Assembly (NCBI RefSeq): GCF_009496005.1
Contig: NZ_WIBF01000008.1
Coordinates: 146,688-210,687 of the forward strand
Source: Tritonibacter litoralis
Lineage (GTDB): Bacteria > Pseudomonadota > Alphaproteobacteria > Rhodobacterales > Rhodobacteraceae
Length of the DNA stretch: 64,000 bases
Reading direction: 5' to 3'
The translations under genes were made by a program, and so were the position numbers. Under the pieces are notes generated by a model, which was given only the letters and a program-made list of their open reading frames with translations, was not told where the DNA came from and made no database searches. This document shows, piece by piece, positions 35,253 through 47,141 of the stretch; the stretch's first letter is position 1, and every line of letters starts with the position of its first letter.

Positions 35253-36166
35253 CGCCTGATGTGAAGCGCAGGGCCGTGTCGGACGTGATGGATCGGCACG
35301 GCCTGTCTGAGCGTCGGGCGTGCGAATTGGCGGGCCTGCATCGGTCTGTTTTTCAATATGAGATGCAGGATCAGGGCGATGACGCCCTGCGCAAACGACT
35401 GCGTGAACTGGCGAACGAGCGCCGTCGGTTCGGATATCGCCGTTTGGGCATCCTGTTGGCCAGAGAGGGTTTTGAGGTGAACCACAAGAAACTGTTCCGG
35501 CTCTACCGCGAGGAAGGGCTGGCCGTGCGGCGCAGGCGTTCTCGTAAGCGGGCTCTGGGCACGTGCAGGCCGATCCTGGTGCCTGAACGGGCAAACCAGC
35601 GCTGGTCGTTGGAATTCGTGTCAGATGCCTTCGCAGACGGCCAACGGTTCCGCGTGCTGTGCATCGTGGATGACTGCACCCGAGAAGCACTGGCTACGGT
35701 CGTGGATCGCTCGCTGTCGGGTTCACGCATGACCCGAGAACTGGATGAACTGATCCGCCGACGCGGTCAGCCCGACATGATCGTCAGCGACAACGGAACG
35801 GAAATGACATCTCATGCTGTGCTGCGATGGTGCCAGGACACTGGCGTTGGTTGGCACTACATCGCGCCAGGAAAGCCCATGCAGAATGCGTTTGTCGAAA
35901 GCTTCAATGGCCGCCTGCGCGACGAATGCCTGAACGAACATATCTTCGGCAATCTCGCCGAAGCCAGAAAGATAATTGAAACCTGGAGGATCGACTACAA
36001 CACTGAACGACCACACACTTCACTTGGCGGGCTGGCTCCAGCCGTTTGCGCCAGTCTCAACCGTGCCACCCGGCCTGCCTCGCTTGAGCTCCGCAAGGGC
36101 TCCGCTCAGCAAGCCTTGACCGCAACCCAATCAACAGAAAGAAACAAGAACGGATTCTACACCTGA
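35240..36166 (+). CDS. IS3-family transposase OrfB (made as an OrfAB fusion)
   Basis: An integrase-type DDE catalytic domain: aspartate in WSLEFVSDAF, aspartate in IVSDNGTEMTS, glutamate in NAFVESFNGRLRDEC, with the usual HTH_21-like N-terminal part (RRRFGYRRLGILLAREGF). The frame lies at -1 to orfA. Ribosomes slipping at A_AAA_AAC would make a fusion of about 392 residues, the active transposase. No stop interrupts it, so the IS may be active. Confidence 0.92.
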   Translation, partial: KKLLTPDVKRRAVSDVMDRHGLSERRACELAGLHRSVFQYEMQDQGDDALRKRLRELANERRRFGYRRLGILLAREGFEVNHKKLFRLYREEGLAVRRRRSRKRALGTCRPILVPERANQRWSLEFVSDAFADGQRFRVLCIVDDCTREALATVVDRSLSGSRMTRELDELIRRRGQPDMIVSDNGTEMTSHAVLRWCQDTGVGWHYIAPGKPMQNAFVESFNGRLRDECLNEHIFGNLAEARKIIETWRIDYNTERPHTSLGGLAPAVCASLNRATRPASLELRKGSAQQALTATQSTERNKNGFYT

Positions 36167-36204
36167 ACGGCCCGGATCAGGGGGCTGGGTCACACTGTTC
36201 CTCA

Positions 36205-36244
36205 AACCCATCGGTTGCGACTGCGACCGGTGGGTTTTTCTTTT
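36205..36244 (+). terminator. Plus-strand terminator, probably the native nrdJ terminator
   Basis: AACCCATCGGT (36205-36215) pairs with ACCGGTGGGTT (36226-36236) and runs into TTTTTCTTTT. It terminates rightward transcription, yet the only complete rightward gene directly to its left is in the IS. Removing the inserted elements would place it about 30 bp after the nrdJ stop. Confidence 0.7.
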
Positions 36245-36277
36245 GCGCCCTCTGCATGGTTTGGCAACAGGGCAAAG

Positions 36278-36314
36278 AAAATGGCAGCCACGGTGTCCCG
36301 TCGCTGCCATTTTT
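36278..36314. terminator. Bidirectional terminator after acnB
   Basis: AAATGGCAGC (36278-36287) / GCTGCCATTT (36303-36312) with A-rich sequence on one side and T run on the other. It is placed 20 bp beyond the acnB stop on the minus strand. Confidence 0.7.
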
Positions 36315-36333
36315 GTCTGAGTGTCTCTGAACT

Positions 36334-39126
<2,793 letters not shown>

Positions 39127-39958
39127 GACTGCCTCGATGAATATGGGTTTCGATAAGCTTGACCACTGAATCTAAAAAGGTCTGGCGAGTCAGCGACAAG
39201 CGCGTTTGTATGCGGATGTATACCACGGTGGGCGGCTTTGCAAGATGCTCTGTCACTCGGCAAGACTGGCCAAGTCGTCACATCCAGGGTGAGCCACGGA
39301 TTCGGCTCCAAAATTCACTCTCTTCCTTTAGAAGCTGTTACTACATTTGACGCGTGTGCTCAATCGTTCCAACTTTGGCTTAGAGCGGTGCGGACATCAC
39401 CATATATCCTACTTTTCCCGCACATTTCGCTCGCCTGGACTGAGGGTTACTGTCGTATGTGCGTGCCAAGACACGCAGCCTGTTCACAGGGTCATGCGCA
39501 AGGCCATGGCAATTAAAACGCACTCCGAAAACTGAATATTAATATGGTTTCACCTGCAATTAATTGGGAGTGGTTTTTTGGGGGGTAATATGGGGGATCA
39601 AAATTGGGGCATTTTAAATGCATGTTTTTACGTGCTGGTGAATTGATGATGGCATTGCTTTAGAGGGTGGGCGCAATTTCATTTTAATAAACGTCACGTA
39701 GAAGGTGAAGGGGGCTCACTTCTCGCGTGACGTTTTCTCAGTTGGATATCATTTAAGGAATATTGATATCGGAATGTGTTTCTTGTGTGAATTCTTAGGG
39801 TTGTGTGAATTCTGAGTACATTTTTTAAATCGTGCTTGAATATTGAAAAAAAGGAGGAGCTTTCGGGGGGATATTTCATTTAAATCTTTGCCCGTTAACT
39901 GATCGTGAGGCCTTTTGTGGAATTTCTCGGCGTAAACGGATGAATTTGCGAGTTCACG
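39127..39958. other. Long non-coding stretch with a perfect 10-bp inverted repeat
   Basis: No gene is visible across 830 bp. It holds the acnB promoter side and the leader of the cytochrome gene. AAACGTCACG (39689-39698) and CGTGACGTTT (39726-39735) form a perfect 10-bp stem whose loop contains a further near-repeat (AGAAGGTGA / TCACTTCTC). It is followed by TTTTCTC, so it could end a small RNA or be an operator. Confidence 0.4.
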
Positions 39959-40954
39959 ATGAAACGATTGAAAATATCTGGCCTGCTCCTTTTCCTCTCG
40001 TCGGCAGCATTTGCGGCATCTTCGGGTGACCGTTCTGATTATGTGCGCCCCCTAACAATTCCATTTCCTGAAGATGCGCCATATCATCCGCAAATCGCGA
40101 CTTTGGGAAAAATGATCTTCTTTGATCCGCGCGTGTCCGGTGCGCAGAACATGAGCTGCGCAAGCTGCCACAACCCATCCTTTGGGTGGGAAACGCCGGT
40201 CGAAACGGCGGTGGGAGGCATGAACACCTCTTTGCCGCGCCACGCACCGACAGTTTTGAACGGGGCCTGGATGCCGCATTTCTTTTGGGACGGTCGTGCG
40301 CATTCTCTGGAAGAACAGGCCGCAGGACCAATCACAGCCGATGTGGAAATGAACGCGACTTTTGAACAGGTTGTGTCGCGCCTGTCCGAAGTTGATGAGT
40401 ATGCGCATTGGTTTGCACAGCTTTTCCCGCAAGAAGGCATGACACGCGAGACCATCCTGACGGCGATTGCCACTTATGAACGCACCGTCGTGTCTGGTTG
40501 GGCCCCGTTTGATGATTGGGTTGATGGCAATGAAAGCGCCATCTCAGAGAGTGCCAAACGAGGTTTTGCGCTGTTTACCGGCAAAGCGGGCTGCGCGGAT
40601 TGCCATACGGGGTGGAACTTCACCGATAACGCGTTCCATGACATTGGGCTGGCGACCGAAGATGAGGGGCGTATTACGCTGGATCCTGGAAATGAGATGG
40701 CGCGTTTTGCCTTTAAAACACCGGGGCTGCGAAACATTGCATTGCGGGCGCCTTATATGCATGCGGGGCAAATACCGGATCTCTTCTCCGTAATTGCCCA
40801 TTACGCGAGCGGAGGAGAGGATCGACCATCACGTTCTCCGATGATGCGTCAGGTTGAGCTTGAAGATCAGGAATATGAAGATCTGATCGCCTTTATGAAC
40901 AGCTTAACTGAACGGCAGACCCTGCTTCCTACACCTATTCTTCCGGCGAATTGA
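39959..40954 (+). CDS. Diheme cytochrome c peroxidase / MauG-family protein
   Basis: A 331-residue periplasmic protein. A signal peptide ([20 protein letters not shown]) is followed by two heme c attachment motifs, CASCH (67-71) and CADCH (about 208-212), in the spacing of bacterial diheme peroxidases. [20 protein letters not shown] and [18 protein letters not shown] are family landmarks. Members reduce hydrogen peroxide or oxidise protein side chains. The chemoreceptor gene begins 8 bp after the stop, so the two are co-transcribed. Confidence 0.88.
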   Translation: MKRLKISGLLLFLSSAAFAASSGDRSDYVRPLTIPFPEDAPYHPQIATLGKMIFFDPRVSGAQNMSCASCHNPSFGWETPVETAVGGMNTSLPRHAPTVLNGAWMPHFFWDGRAHSLEEQAAGPITADVEMNATFEQVVSRLSEVDEYAHWFAQLFPQEGMTRETILTAIATYERTVVSGWAPFDDWVDGNESAISESAKRGFALFTGKAGCADCHTGWNFTDNAFHDIGLATEDEGRITLDPGNEMARFAFKTPGLRNIALRAPYMHAGQIPDLFSVIAHYASGGEDRPSRSPMMRQVELEDQEYEDLIAFMNSLTERQTLLPTPILPAN

Positions 40955-40962
40955 GGTTACCC

Positions 40963-42768
40963 ATGTCTATCCTTTCACGTATTCTCACCGGTAACGCTGT
41001 TTTGGCCTGCGCCGCAATTTTGGGGGCCGGTTCAATTGGCGGTGTGGCTTATGTCTCTTCGCAGCACAAAGAACAGATTCTGGAAAGCGCGTTTCAATCC
41101 GTTGCGATGGCCAAGGAATTGTCGAATGTAATTGAACACTCGGATGAGTTGCTGTGGTCGGTTCTGGATATGACCAGATTGACCGATTTGGACAAAGTGC
41201 AGGCAGAGTTTCTTGAAAACTCTGAGCGATTGCTGAAACGCACGGCCGAGATCCATGCGCAGGCGGAAACCGAGGCGATGATTGCCGCCTTGGAGCAGCT
41301 CGAGATCAATGAAGCTTTGTGGAAAAATGACGCAAACATTCTGCTGGGGATCGAGCAATCGTCCGAGATCCCAACAATTGAACGGATGCAGCGGCGCACC
41401 GAACTGACCGAAGCTGGGGTCGAGCAGGTGCTGGTGCAAAGCATCGCGGATGCGCGGATTCGGATCGCAACTGCAAACCAAAAGATGATGTGGCAGATGG
41501 AAATCGCGGCCGCAGTGACGGCGTTGTTGATCCTTCTGGCCTTTGTCAACGCGGTGCGGGTCGGGCGCAATATTTCAAAGCCCACGGTGCTTGTGGCACA
41601 AGCGCTGCGCAAAATGGCTGGTGGCGCCGAGGTACAAACGACCAAGGATGAGGTGGCCCAGATGAAACAGGCTGCCGAACAGCTGGAAGCGGAGTTCTGG
41701 ACGTTCCAAGAGAACCTGAACGCAACCGTCACAGCCGCAGCCAAAGGCGATCTGTCGGTCCGCATGCGAACGAGTTCTCCGCAGGAAGACCTGCGCGCGA
41801 TCTCAACGGGTCTTAACGGTCTGCTGGAGGCAATCGAAGAAGCAACAACGGAAACCTCGGGCGTTCTGAAATCCTTTGCCGGTGGTCAGCTGTCCGCGCG
41901 TATTCAGGGCAACTACGAAGGTGTCTTTGCCGAATTGCAGCGCGACGCAAATACAACCGGTGAAAAGCTCACAGAGTTGACCGAAGAGATCCGGGATACG
42001 ATCTATCACCTGAATGTTGCACTGGGGCCGATGAAGGCTGGTGCAACCGATCTGCAGTACCGCACGGAACAACAGGCCAGTGCCCTGGAAATGACCACGC
42101 AGAACATGCAGGAGATGGCCGAGACGATCAATTCCAGCGCCGATTATGCAACCTCTGCCGACCAGCTGTCCCGCGAAGCCAGCACCGCCGCCAATAAAGG
42201 GGGTGAAGTCGCATCTGTTGCAGTTTCAGCCATTCGCAAGGTCTCGGATGGTGCGCAGCGGATCGCGGATATTACGGTTCTGGTGGAGGATATTGCGTTC
42301 CAAACCAATCTTCTTGCGCTCAATGCCGGGGTCGAAGCCGCCCGCGCAGGGGAATCTGGCCGCGGGTTTGCGGTGGTCGCCTCAGAAGTGCGGTTGCTGG
42401 CCCAAAAGGTTGCGGACTCTTCGAACGAGATCAAGAAATTGGTGGATGAGAGCATTCGTGACGTGCGCGAAGGCGTGGACAGCGTCGAAGCAACCGGCAG
42501 CGCCTTGATCCAGATCGAAGATCAGGTGGCGCAGGCTTCCAGCAAGATCAGCGAGATTTCGGCGGCCGCGCAGCAGCAATCGCATAGCATTCGCGAGATC
42601 ACGCAGGCGATTTCGGGTCTCGATGAAGAGACCAGCCGAAACTCTGACATGGCCCGCCAATCTGCAACAGAACTGGAAAAGCTGGGACAGCAGGCTGAAC
42701 GTCTGTCAGATCTTGTGGGGTTCTTTTCCAACAACGCGCCGCTGGGTAAGCAGCGCAACGTGGCATAA
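40963..42768 (+). CDS. Methyl-accepting chemotaxis protein
   Basis: A roughly 601-residue chemoreceptor. TM1 ([20 protein letters not shown]) begins near residue 14, a short four-helix-type periplasmic domain rich in glutamate follows, and TM2 ([19 protein letters not shown]) is near residue 183. Then come HAMP-like segments ([44 protein letters not shown]) and the signalling tip ([20 protein letters not shown]). ATG at 40963 is preferred because GAGGTT precedes it; an in-frame TTG at 40951 overlaps the cytochrome gene. Co-transcription with a periplasmic peroxidase suggests sensing of a redox cue. Confidence 0.93.
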   Translation: MSILSRILTGNAVLACAAILGAGSIGGVAYVSSQHKEQILESAFQSVAMAKELSNVIEHSDELLWSVLDMTRLTDLDKVQAEFLENSERLLKRTAEIHAQAETEAMIAALEQLEINEALWKNDANILLGIEQSSEIPTIERMQRRTELTEAGVEQVLVQSIADARIRIATANQKMMWQMEIAAAVTALLILLAFVNAVRVGRNISKPTVLVAQALRKMAGGAEVQTTKDEVAQMKQAAEQLEAEFWTFQENLNATVTAAAKGDLSVRMRTSSPQEDLRAISTGLNGLLEAIEEATTETSGVLKSFAGGQLSARIQGNYEGVFAELQRDANTTGEKLTELTEEIRDTIYHLNVALGPMKAGATDLQYRTEQQASALEMTTQNMQEMAETINSSADYATSADQLSREASTAANKGGEVASVAVSAIRKVSDGAQRIADITVLVEDIAFQTNLLALNAGVEAARAGESGRGFAVVASEVRLLAQKVADSSNEIKKLVDESIRDVREGVDSVEATGSALIQIEDQVAQASSKISEISAAAQQQSHSIREITQAISGLDEETSRNSDMARQSATELEKLGQQAERLSDLVGFFSNNAPLGKQRNVA

Positions 42769-42786
42769 AACGATCCACAAAATGCG

Positions 42787-42816
42787 GGCTGACCTTACGG
42801 GGTCAGCCTATTTTTT
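42787..42816. terminator. Terminator between the chemoreceptor and the molybdoenzyme gene
   Basis: GGCTGACC (42787-42794) / GGTCAGCC (42801-42808), followed by TATTTTTT. It lies 20 bp after the chemoreceptor stop and overlaps the last codons of the convergent minus-strand gene. Confidence 0.8.
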
Positions 42817-45049
42817 CGACCTCAACCAGCGCGGTATGGGCCGAACATCCCTGACCCAGCCGCGAGGTTCCGATGTCTTTGGTCAGCACGTTTGGGTTTC
42901 CATGTGGGTCGATTGCCTCACCCGGTTTTCCAAACCAGGCGCCCGTCGGCAAGGCAACAACGCCCAGAGTAATGTCCGCGCTGACAGCAACGCGGGCCCG
43001 ACATGCGCCCCGGCTGTTGAAGACTTTTACCAGATCCCCCGCTGACAGCCCGCGTTCAACGGCATCGTCCGGGTGTATCACCAGTGTTTCAGGCCGCGCC
43101 CCGGTTTTGTCGGCCAAGGCCGCCTCCAACTGGCTGTGCAGCTTGTCGCCTGGCTGCGGAGAGACCATGTGCAACGGTGTTTCAGCCGTCGCGCTGCCTG
43201 GCCATTCCGACGGCGGCAACCAAATCGGGTGGCCTGGGCAGTCGTCATAGTCAAAGGTATCAATCGTCTCTGAAAAGATCTCGATCCGGCCAGAGGGGGT
43301 TGCCAGTGGTGCGCCATCCGGGTCATTGCGAAACCGCGACAGAAAGGACGGGCGCGGCGTCGTTTCGGCGATCGGCAGTTTCACCCAGTTGCGCGACTTC
43401 AAGGTCTCAAACTCGGGCAGCTCGACCCCCAAAGACTGCGCGCTGGTTTCCAGATCCGCATAAAGGTGGGTCAGCCATGCGTGGCTGCTGCGCCCTTCGG
43501 TAAAGCTATCTTCGACACCCAAACGCCGGGCCAGCCCGCTGAAGATCTCATAATCATCGCGTGCCTCGCCGACGGGCGGGATAAGCTGCGGCATAAAGAA
43601 CAGATAGTCATCCAGATCGCTGCGGCCGATGTCTTCGCGCTCATAAGGGGTGGTTGCAGGAAACACGATATCTGCGCGCTGGGCCGTTGCGGTCCACCAG
43701 GGTTCGTTCACGATCACGGTTTCGGGCTGCTGCCAGGCGCGATGCAGACGGTTCAGGTCCTGATGATGGTGAAACGGGTTGCCGCCCGCCCAATAGACCA
43801 GGCGAATATCGGGGTAGGGCGCGCGGGTTCCGTTAAAGTCATAAGGTTCGCCAGGCTGCAGCAACATATCCGCGACCCGTGCGACCGGTATCGTGGTCTT
43901 TACCGCATTCTCCCCTTGGGGCAGGGACGCGCCGCGTGGCCCGTTCATCGCTTTCCCAATGGACCCAATAGCACCGTAACCATATCCGACCCCGCCCCCC
44001 GGCAGACCGATTTGCCCCAGCATCGCTGCCAGAACCGCGCTCATCCAATATGGCTGCTCGCCATGTTCTCCCCGTTGCAGGGACCAGGCTACGGTGATCA
44101 ACGTGCGGGTTTCAGACATGCGCTGCGCCAGGGCGCGGATGTCCTCGGCCGGTACGCCGCAGTGCTGTTCGGCCCACTCCGGCGTCTTGGGCTGGCCGTC
44201 GCTGTCCCCGATCAAATAGGGGCGGAACCGGTCAAATCCAACGGTGTAGCGGTTCAGAAAGCCGTAATCCGTGCGCCCTTCCTCTTCCAGCACATAGGCC
44301 AGCGCCAGCATCAAAGCCGTGTCAGATCCGGGGCGGCAGGGTATCCAATCACAACCCTTTGGTGCGTCACTGCGCTGCGGGCCGATATTGATCCGGGTCA
44401 TCCCCTTGGCCGCGAAACGGTCAAACCAATCCTTGGTCACATGTTCAGTGATCCCGCCCATCGACACCTGGCTGTTCTTGGGGTTGATCCCGCCAAACAT
44501 CACCAGCGTATCCGTGTTGTCGTGGATCGTTTGCCAGCTGTCCTGCGACTCGTATGTGTACTTTAGAAATGAGATGCCAAACACATGCGGCATAATTGAT
44601 TGTGCGCAGCCGGTGGAATAACTGCCAAAGGATTTCACATAGCCGCCGATGGCGTTCAAAAACCGATGGACCTGACTTTGCGCGTGGTGAAACCGTCCAG
44701 CGGAAGACCAGCCATAGGAGCCGCCAAAGATTGCCTCATTCCCATGTGTGTCGCGAATGCGGGCGATTTCCGTGGCGGTGATGTCCAGCGCCTCGTCCCA
44801 GGGCAGCTCAACATAATCACCATCTCCGCGCCCAGATCGATCGCGGCGTTCAAGCCACGCGCGTCGAATTGACGGCCGTGCGACGCGTGACGAATGGTGC
44901 ACGGCTTCTGGTAGAATATTCGCGATACCCGGCGGGTTTGCATCCCCCGCAAAAGGGCGCGCGGCGACGATCTGCCCATCCCGTACATCCACTTCCATCG
45001 CGCCCCAATGGCTGGAGGTTATCAGTGTTTTGGTTTCAGCTGATGACAT
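42803..45049 (-). CDS. bisC: Molybdopterin-dependent biotin/TMAO sulfoxide-type reductase
   Basis: A 748-residue member of the DMSO reductase family. ATG at 45049 is chosen: GGGGG precedes it and it lacks the poorly conserved 46-residue extension of the longer frame. It has no twin-arginine signal, so the enzyme is cytosolic, as for BisC, which reduces biotin sulfoxide and methionine sulfoxide. Landmarks are LPWDEALDITATEIARI, FGGSYGWSSAGRFHHA, GSYSTGCAQSIMPHVFG (serine ligand region), LPGGGVGYGYG, and the C-terminal cofactor domain (HPDDAVERGLSAGDLVKVFN). There is no adjacent electron-transfer subunit. BisC is the best name, but TorZ-like activity is possible. Confidence 0.8.
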   Translation of the reverse strand: MSSAETKTLITSSHWGAMEVDVRDGQIVAARPFAGDANPPGIANILPEAVHHSSRVARPSIRRAWLERRDRSGRGDGDYVELPWDEALDITATEIARIRDTHGNEAIFGGSYGWSSAGRFHHAQSQVHRFLNAIGGYVKSFGSYSTGCAQSIMPHVFGISFLKYTYESQDSWQTIHDNTDTLVMFGGINPKNSQVSMGGITEHVTKDWFDRFAAKGMTRINIGPQRSDAPKGCDWIPCRPGSDTALMLALAYVLEEEGRTDYGFLNRYTVGFDRFRPYLIGDSDGQPKTPEWAEQHCGVPAEDIRALAQRMSETRTLITVAWSLQRGEHGEQPYWMSAVLAAMLGQIGLPGGGVGYGYGAIGSIGKAMNGPRGASLPQGENAVKTTIPVARVADMLLQPGEPYDFNGTRAPYPDIRLVYWAGGNPFHHHQDLNRLHRAWQQPETVIVNEPWWTATAQRADIVFPATTPYEREDIGRSDLDDYLFFMPQLIPPVGEARDDYEIFSGLARRLGVEDSFTEGRSSHAWLTHLYADLETSAQSLGVELPEFETLKSRNWVKLPIAETTPRPSFLSRFRNDPDGAPLATPSGRIEIFSETIDTFDYDDCPGHPIWLPPSEWPGSATAETPLHMVSPQPGDKLHSQLEAALADKTGARPETLVIHPDDAVERGLSAGDLVKVFNSRGACRARVAVSADITLGVVALPTGAWFGKPGEAIDPHGNPNVLTKDIGTSRLGQGCSAHTALVEVEKIG

Positions 45050-45414
45050 GGGCGAACCCCCTTCGATCTTGGACGCACAGCGTAAATGCGCAGTTTTGTT
45101 CCTAAACATATGGGTCTGGTTTTCGCCATGAAAAAACACGCGCGACGGCTCATCCGGTGTTGAGGGGCGCGAATTTTGGGACCCCATACAGTTCGTAACA
45201 GGAGTTTGCTTGAGTCTTCATATCGTTGATATTTTGAAATCTGAAGCGGGAGAGAAAAGCTTTCTGTGGGTGGGTTTTCTGGCCTGTGACATGCCTTTCA
45301 TAACATATTCGTGAGGTTGAAATTTTCGCAGATTTGTCTGGTTTTTGCATTCCGTTTTAATAGTTTGTTAAGAATTTGGGCGTCTTTCTAACCTCACTTT
45401 TTAGGAGGGATGCT

Positions 45415-46947
45415 ATGTCTACCGAAAATCAAAGTGTAACAGATTTGTTTAATGAAATTAGTGTTTTAAAATCTGATGTCGAGCCAGTAATCTCTGGCGG
45501 CAGCGGTGGGGACTTCCTCGTTGGCGGCGCGGGGAATGACACGATCTTTGGTCTGGGTGCCAATGATTATTTGTCCGGTGGCTACGGCGCTAACGATGAC
45601 GTTCTGGTTGGCGGAGAAGGCCGTGATACGTTTGCCGGTGAACTTGGCGACGGATACGGTTTTGGTAATGATACCGTCGCGGACTTTGGTGCGGATGATA
45701 ACAATCTCAGTGTTTTGAATTACGGCAGCGCGCCGGTCACAATCGATCTCAGCTTTGATGGCACCAATTCTTATCTGACCTTTGCACAGGGCACAGATGC
45801 TGAAAGCACGTTCACACTGGAAAACTACCTGGTCGACAGTGGAGCCATCACCGGTGCTATTTTTCCGGGGGCGGAGTTTAATCTCACAAGCTTTGCGGAC
45901 GGCGTGGTGTCAGATGACATTATCATCGGCACACTCAGCAATGAGAGCCTGTTTGGCTATGCCGGTAATGACGAGCTGATCGCGAACAACGGGCTGGACT
46001 ATCTGTTTGGCGGTGCGGGCAATGACACATTGTTGGGCTCAAACGCGGGCAATGACCGGTTGTTTGGCGAGGCTGGCAATGATCAACTGGTCGGTGGCCA
46101 TGCGCGCGACTTCCTGGATGGTGGTCAGGGCAATGACGTGCTGAGCGGTCGTGGCGGCGATGACCGTTTTGAATTTGTCCAAGGTCAGGATGACTATGGC
46201 GCGCGCGGCTGGGGCTTTGGCCACGATACTGTGACGGATTTCGATGGCGAAGATCTGTTGACCGTGTTCAACTATGGCGTCGAACCGGTCACGGTTTCGG
46301 CCAGCTTTACCGGCACGGACACGATTCTCACCTTCTCCGAAGGCACGGCGTTGGAAAGCTCCGTCACCTTGGAGAACTATTTTGTTGACCCGTACCAGTT
46401 GCCGGTCGGTGGCGCATTTGATTTTGAGTTCTCTTTCCAAGGGCATCAAAGCGGCATCGTGTCAAACGACGTCCTCCTCAGCACTGCCGCGAATGGATTT
46501 GTCGTCACCGCTGCAGCGGGAGATGACACCGTTTATGGCAGCAGCAGCGCGGATTTCCTGTATGGCGATCAGGGCGACGATGAGCTCTTTGGGGGAAATG
46601 GCACGGATGTGTTGTCCGGCGGACTTGGCGACGATTATCTTCAGGGCGACGCCGGCGCTGATTTCTTTGACTTTGAAATCTTTGGGTCTGGCGGGCACGA
46701 AATCGGTTTTGGGTCTGACGTGATCGGCGATTTTGAGGCGGGTGATCAGGTCTCCATTTACCTGGTCGATTTGATCTCTGTCGGCGTGGATCTGTCACAG
46801 GACGGCGCGGATTCTGTTCTGACGGTGGGGACGGGCACCGCCTATGAAAGCCAGATCCGGTTCCAGGATTATGCGCTGGATGCCAATGATATTGAGGTGC
46901 AGAATGGCTTGATCTCCATTCAAGGGCAGGAAGACTACCTGTTCTAA
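45415..46947 (+). CDS. RTX-type calcium-binding repeat protein, probably secreted
   Basis: A 510-residue acidic protein with several blocks of GGxGxDxLx nonapeptides (GGAGNDTIFGLGANDYLSGG; GGAGNDTLLGSNAGNDRLFG; GDQGDDELFGGNGTDVLSGG) that fold into calcium-binding beta-rolls, separated by three repeats of a VADFG...FNYGxxPVTI-type module. There is no N-terminal signal peptide, as expected for type I secretion with a C-terminal signal. ATG at 45415 follows AGGAGG at 45403-45408. No toxin or enzyme domain is seen. No secretion genes lie nearby. Confidence 0.85.
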   Translation: MSTENQSVTDLFNEISVLKSDVEPVISGGSGGDFLVGGAGNDTIFGLGANDYLSGGYGANDDVLVGGEGRDTFAGELGDGYGFGNDTVADFGADDNNLSVLNYGSAPVTIDLSFDGTNSYLTFAQGTDAESTFTLENYLVDSGAITGAIFPGAEFNLTSFADGVVSDDIIIGTLSNESLFGYAGNDELIANNGLDYLFGGAGNDTLLGSNAGNDRLFGEAGNDQLVGGHARDFLDGGQGNDVLSGRGGDDRFEFVQGQDDYGARGWGFGHDTVTDFDGEDLLTVFNYGVEPVTVSASFTGTDTILTFSEGTALESSVTLENYFVDPYQLPVGGAFDFEFSFQGHQSGIVSNDVLLSTAANGFVVTAAAGDDTVYGSSSADFLYGDQGDDELFGGNGTDVLSGGLGDDYLQGDAGADFFDFEIFGSGGHEIGFGSDVIGDFEAGDQVSIYLVDLISVGVDLSQDGADSVLTVGTGTAYESQIRFQDYALDANDIEVQNGLISIQGQEDYLF

Positions 46948-47069
46948 CATTGTGCTGTAAATTCTGCGGTCGGCATCAAACAATGTCGACCGCTTCAGTG
47001 GTTTCAGTCTGTTCGGTTTCAGCCTGTTTGCGCTCGCAGAAAAAGGATGCTTGATCCGTATCTGTGTTT

Positions 47070-47079
47070 TTATCTATAA
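47070..47079. promoter_or_regulatory. BioR operator box 1
   Basis: TTATCTATAA matches the BioR-box consensus TTATMKATAA of alphaproteobacteria. BioR is a GntR-family biotin repressor. It lies 72 bp before the bioB start. Confidence 0.8.
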
Positions 47080-47111
47080 AACTGGAAGCGCGCCGCGGAT
47101 GCGGTGAGTTT

Positions 47112-47121
47112 TTATAGATAA
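47112..47121. promoter_or_regulatory. BioR operator box 2
   Basis: TTATAGATAA, the reverse complement of box 1, 42 bp further on and just before the bioB ribosome site (AGGAG). The two inverted boxes flank the probable transcription start. Confidence 0.8.
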
Positions 47122-47141
47122 AGTAGCCGCAGGAGATCCAA

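Larger units (their letters stand above)
34925..36192 (+). mobile_element. IS3-family insertion sequence (IS407-like)
   Basis: Terminal inverted repeats both start TGACCCAGCCCCCTGA (left 34925-34959; right 36159-36192 on the minus strand) and end in GGTGT, with few differences between. It encodes orfA and orfB with a frameshift signal. No 3- or 4-base target duplication is visible (CTT/GCTT on the left versus CAC/CACT on the right), suggesting a rearrangement or adjacent deletion after insertion. Confidence 0.9.
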
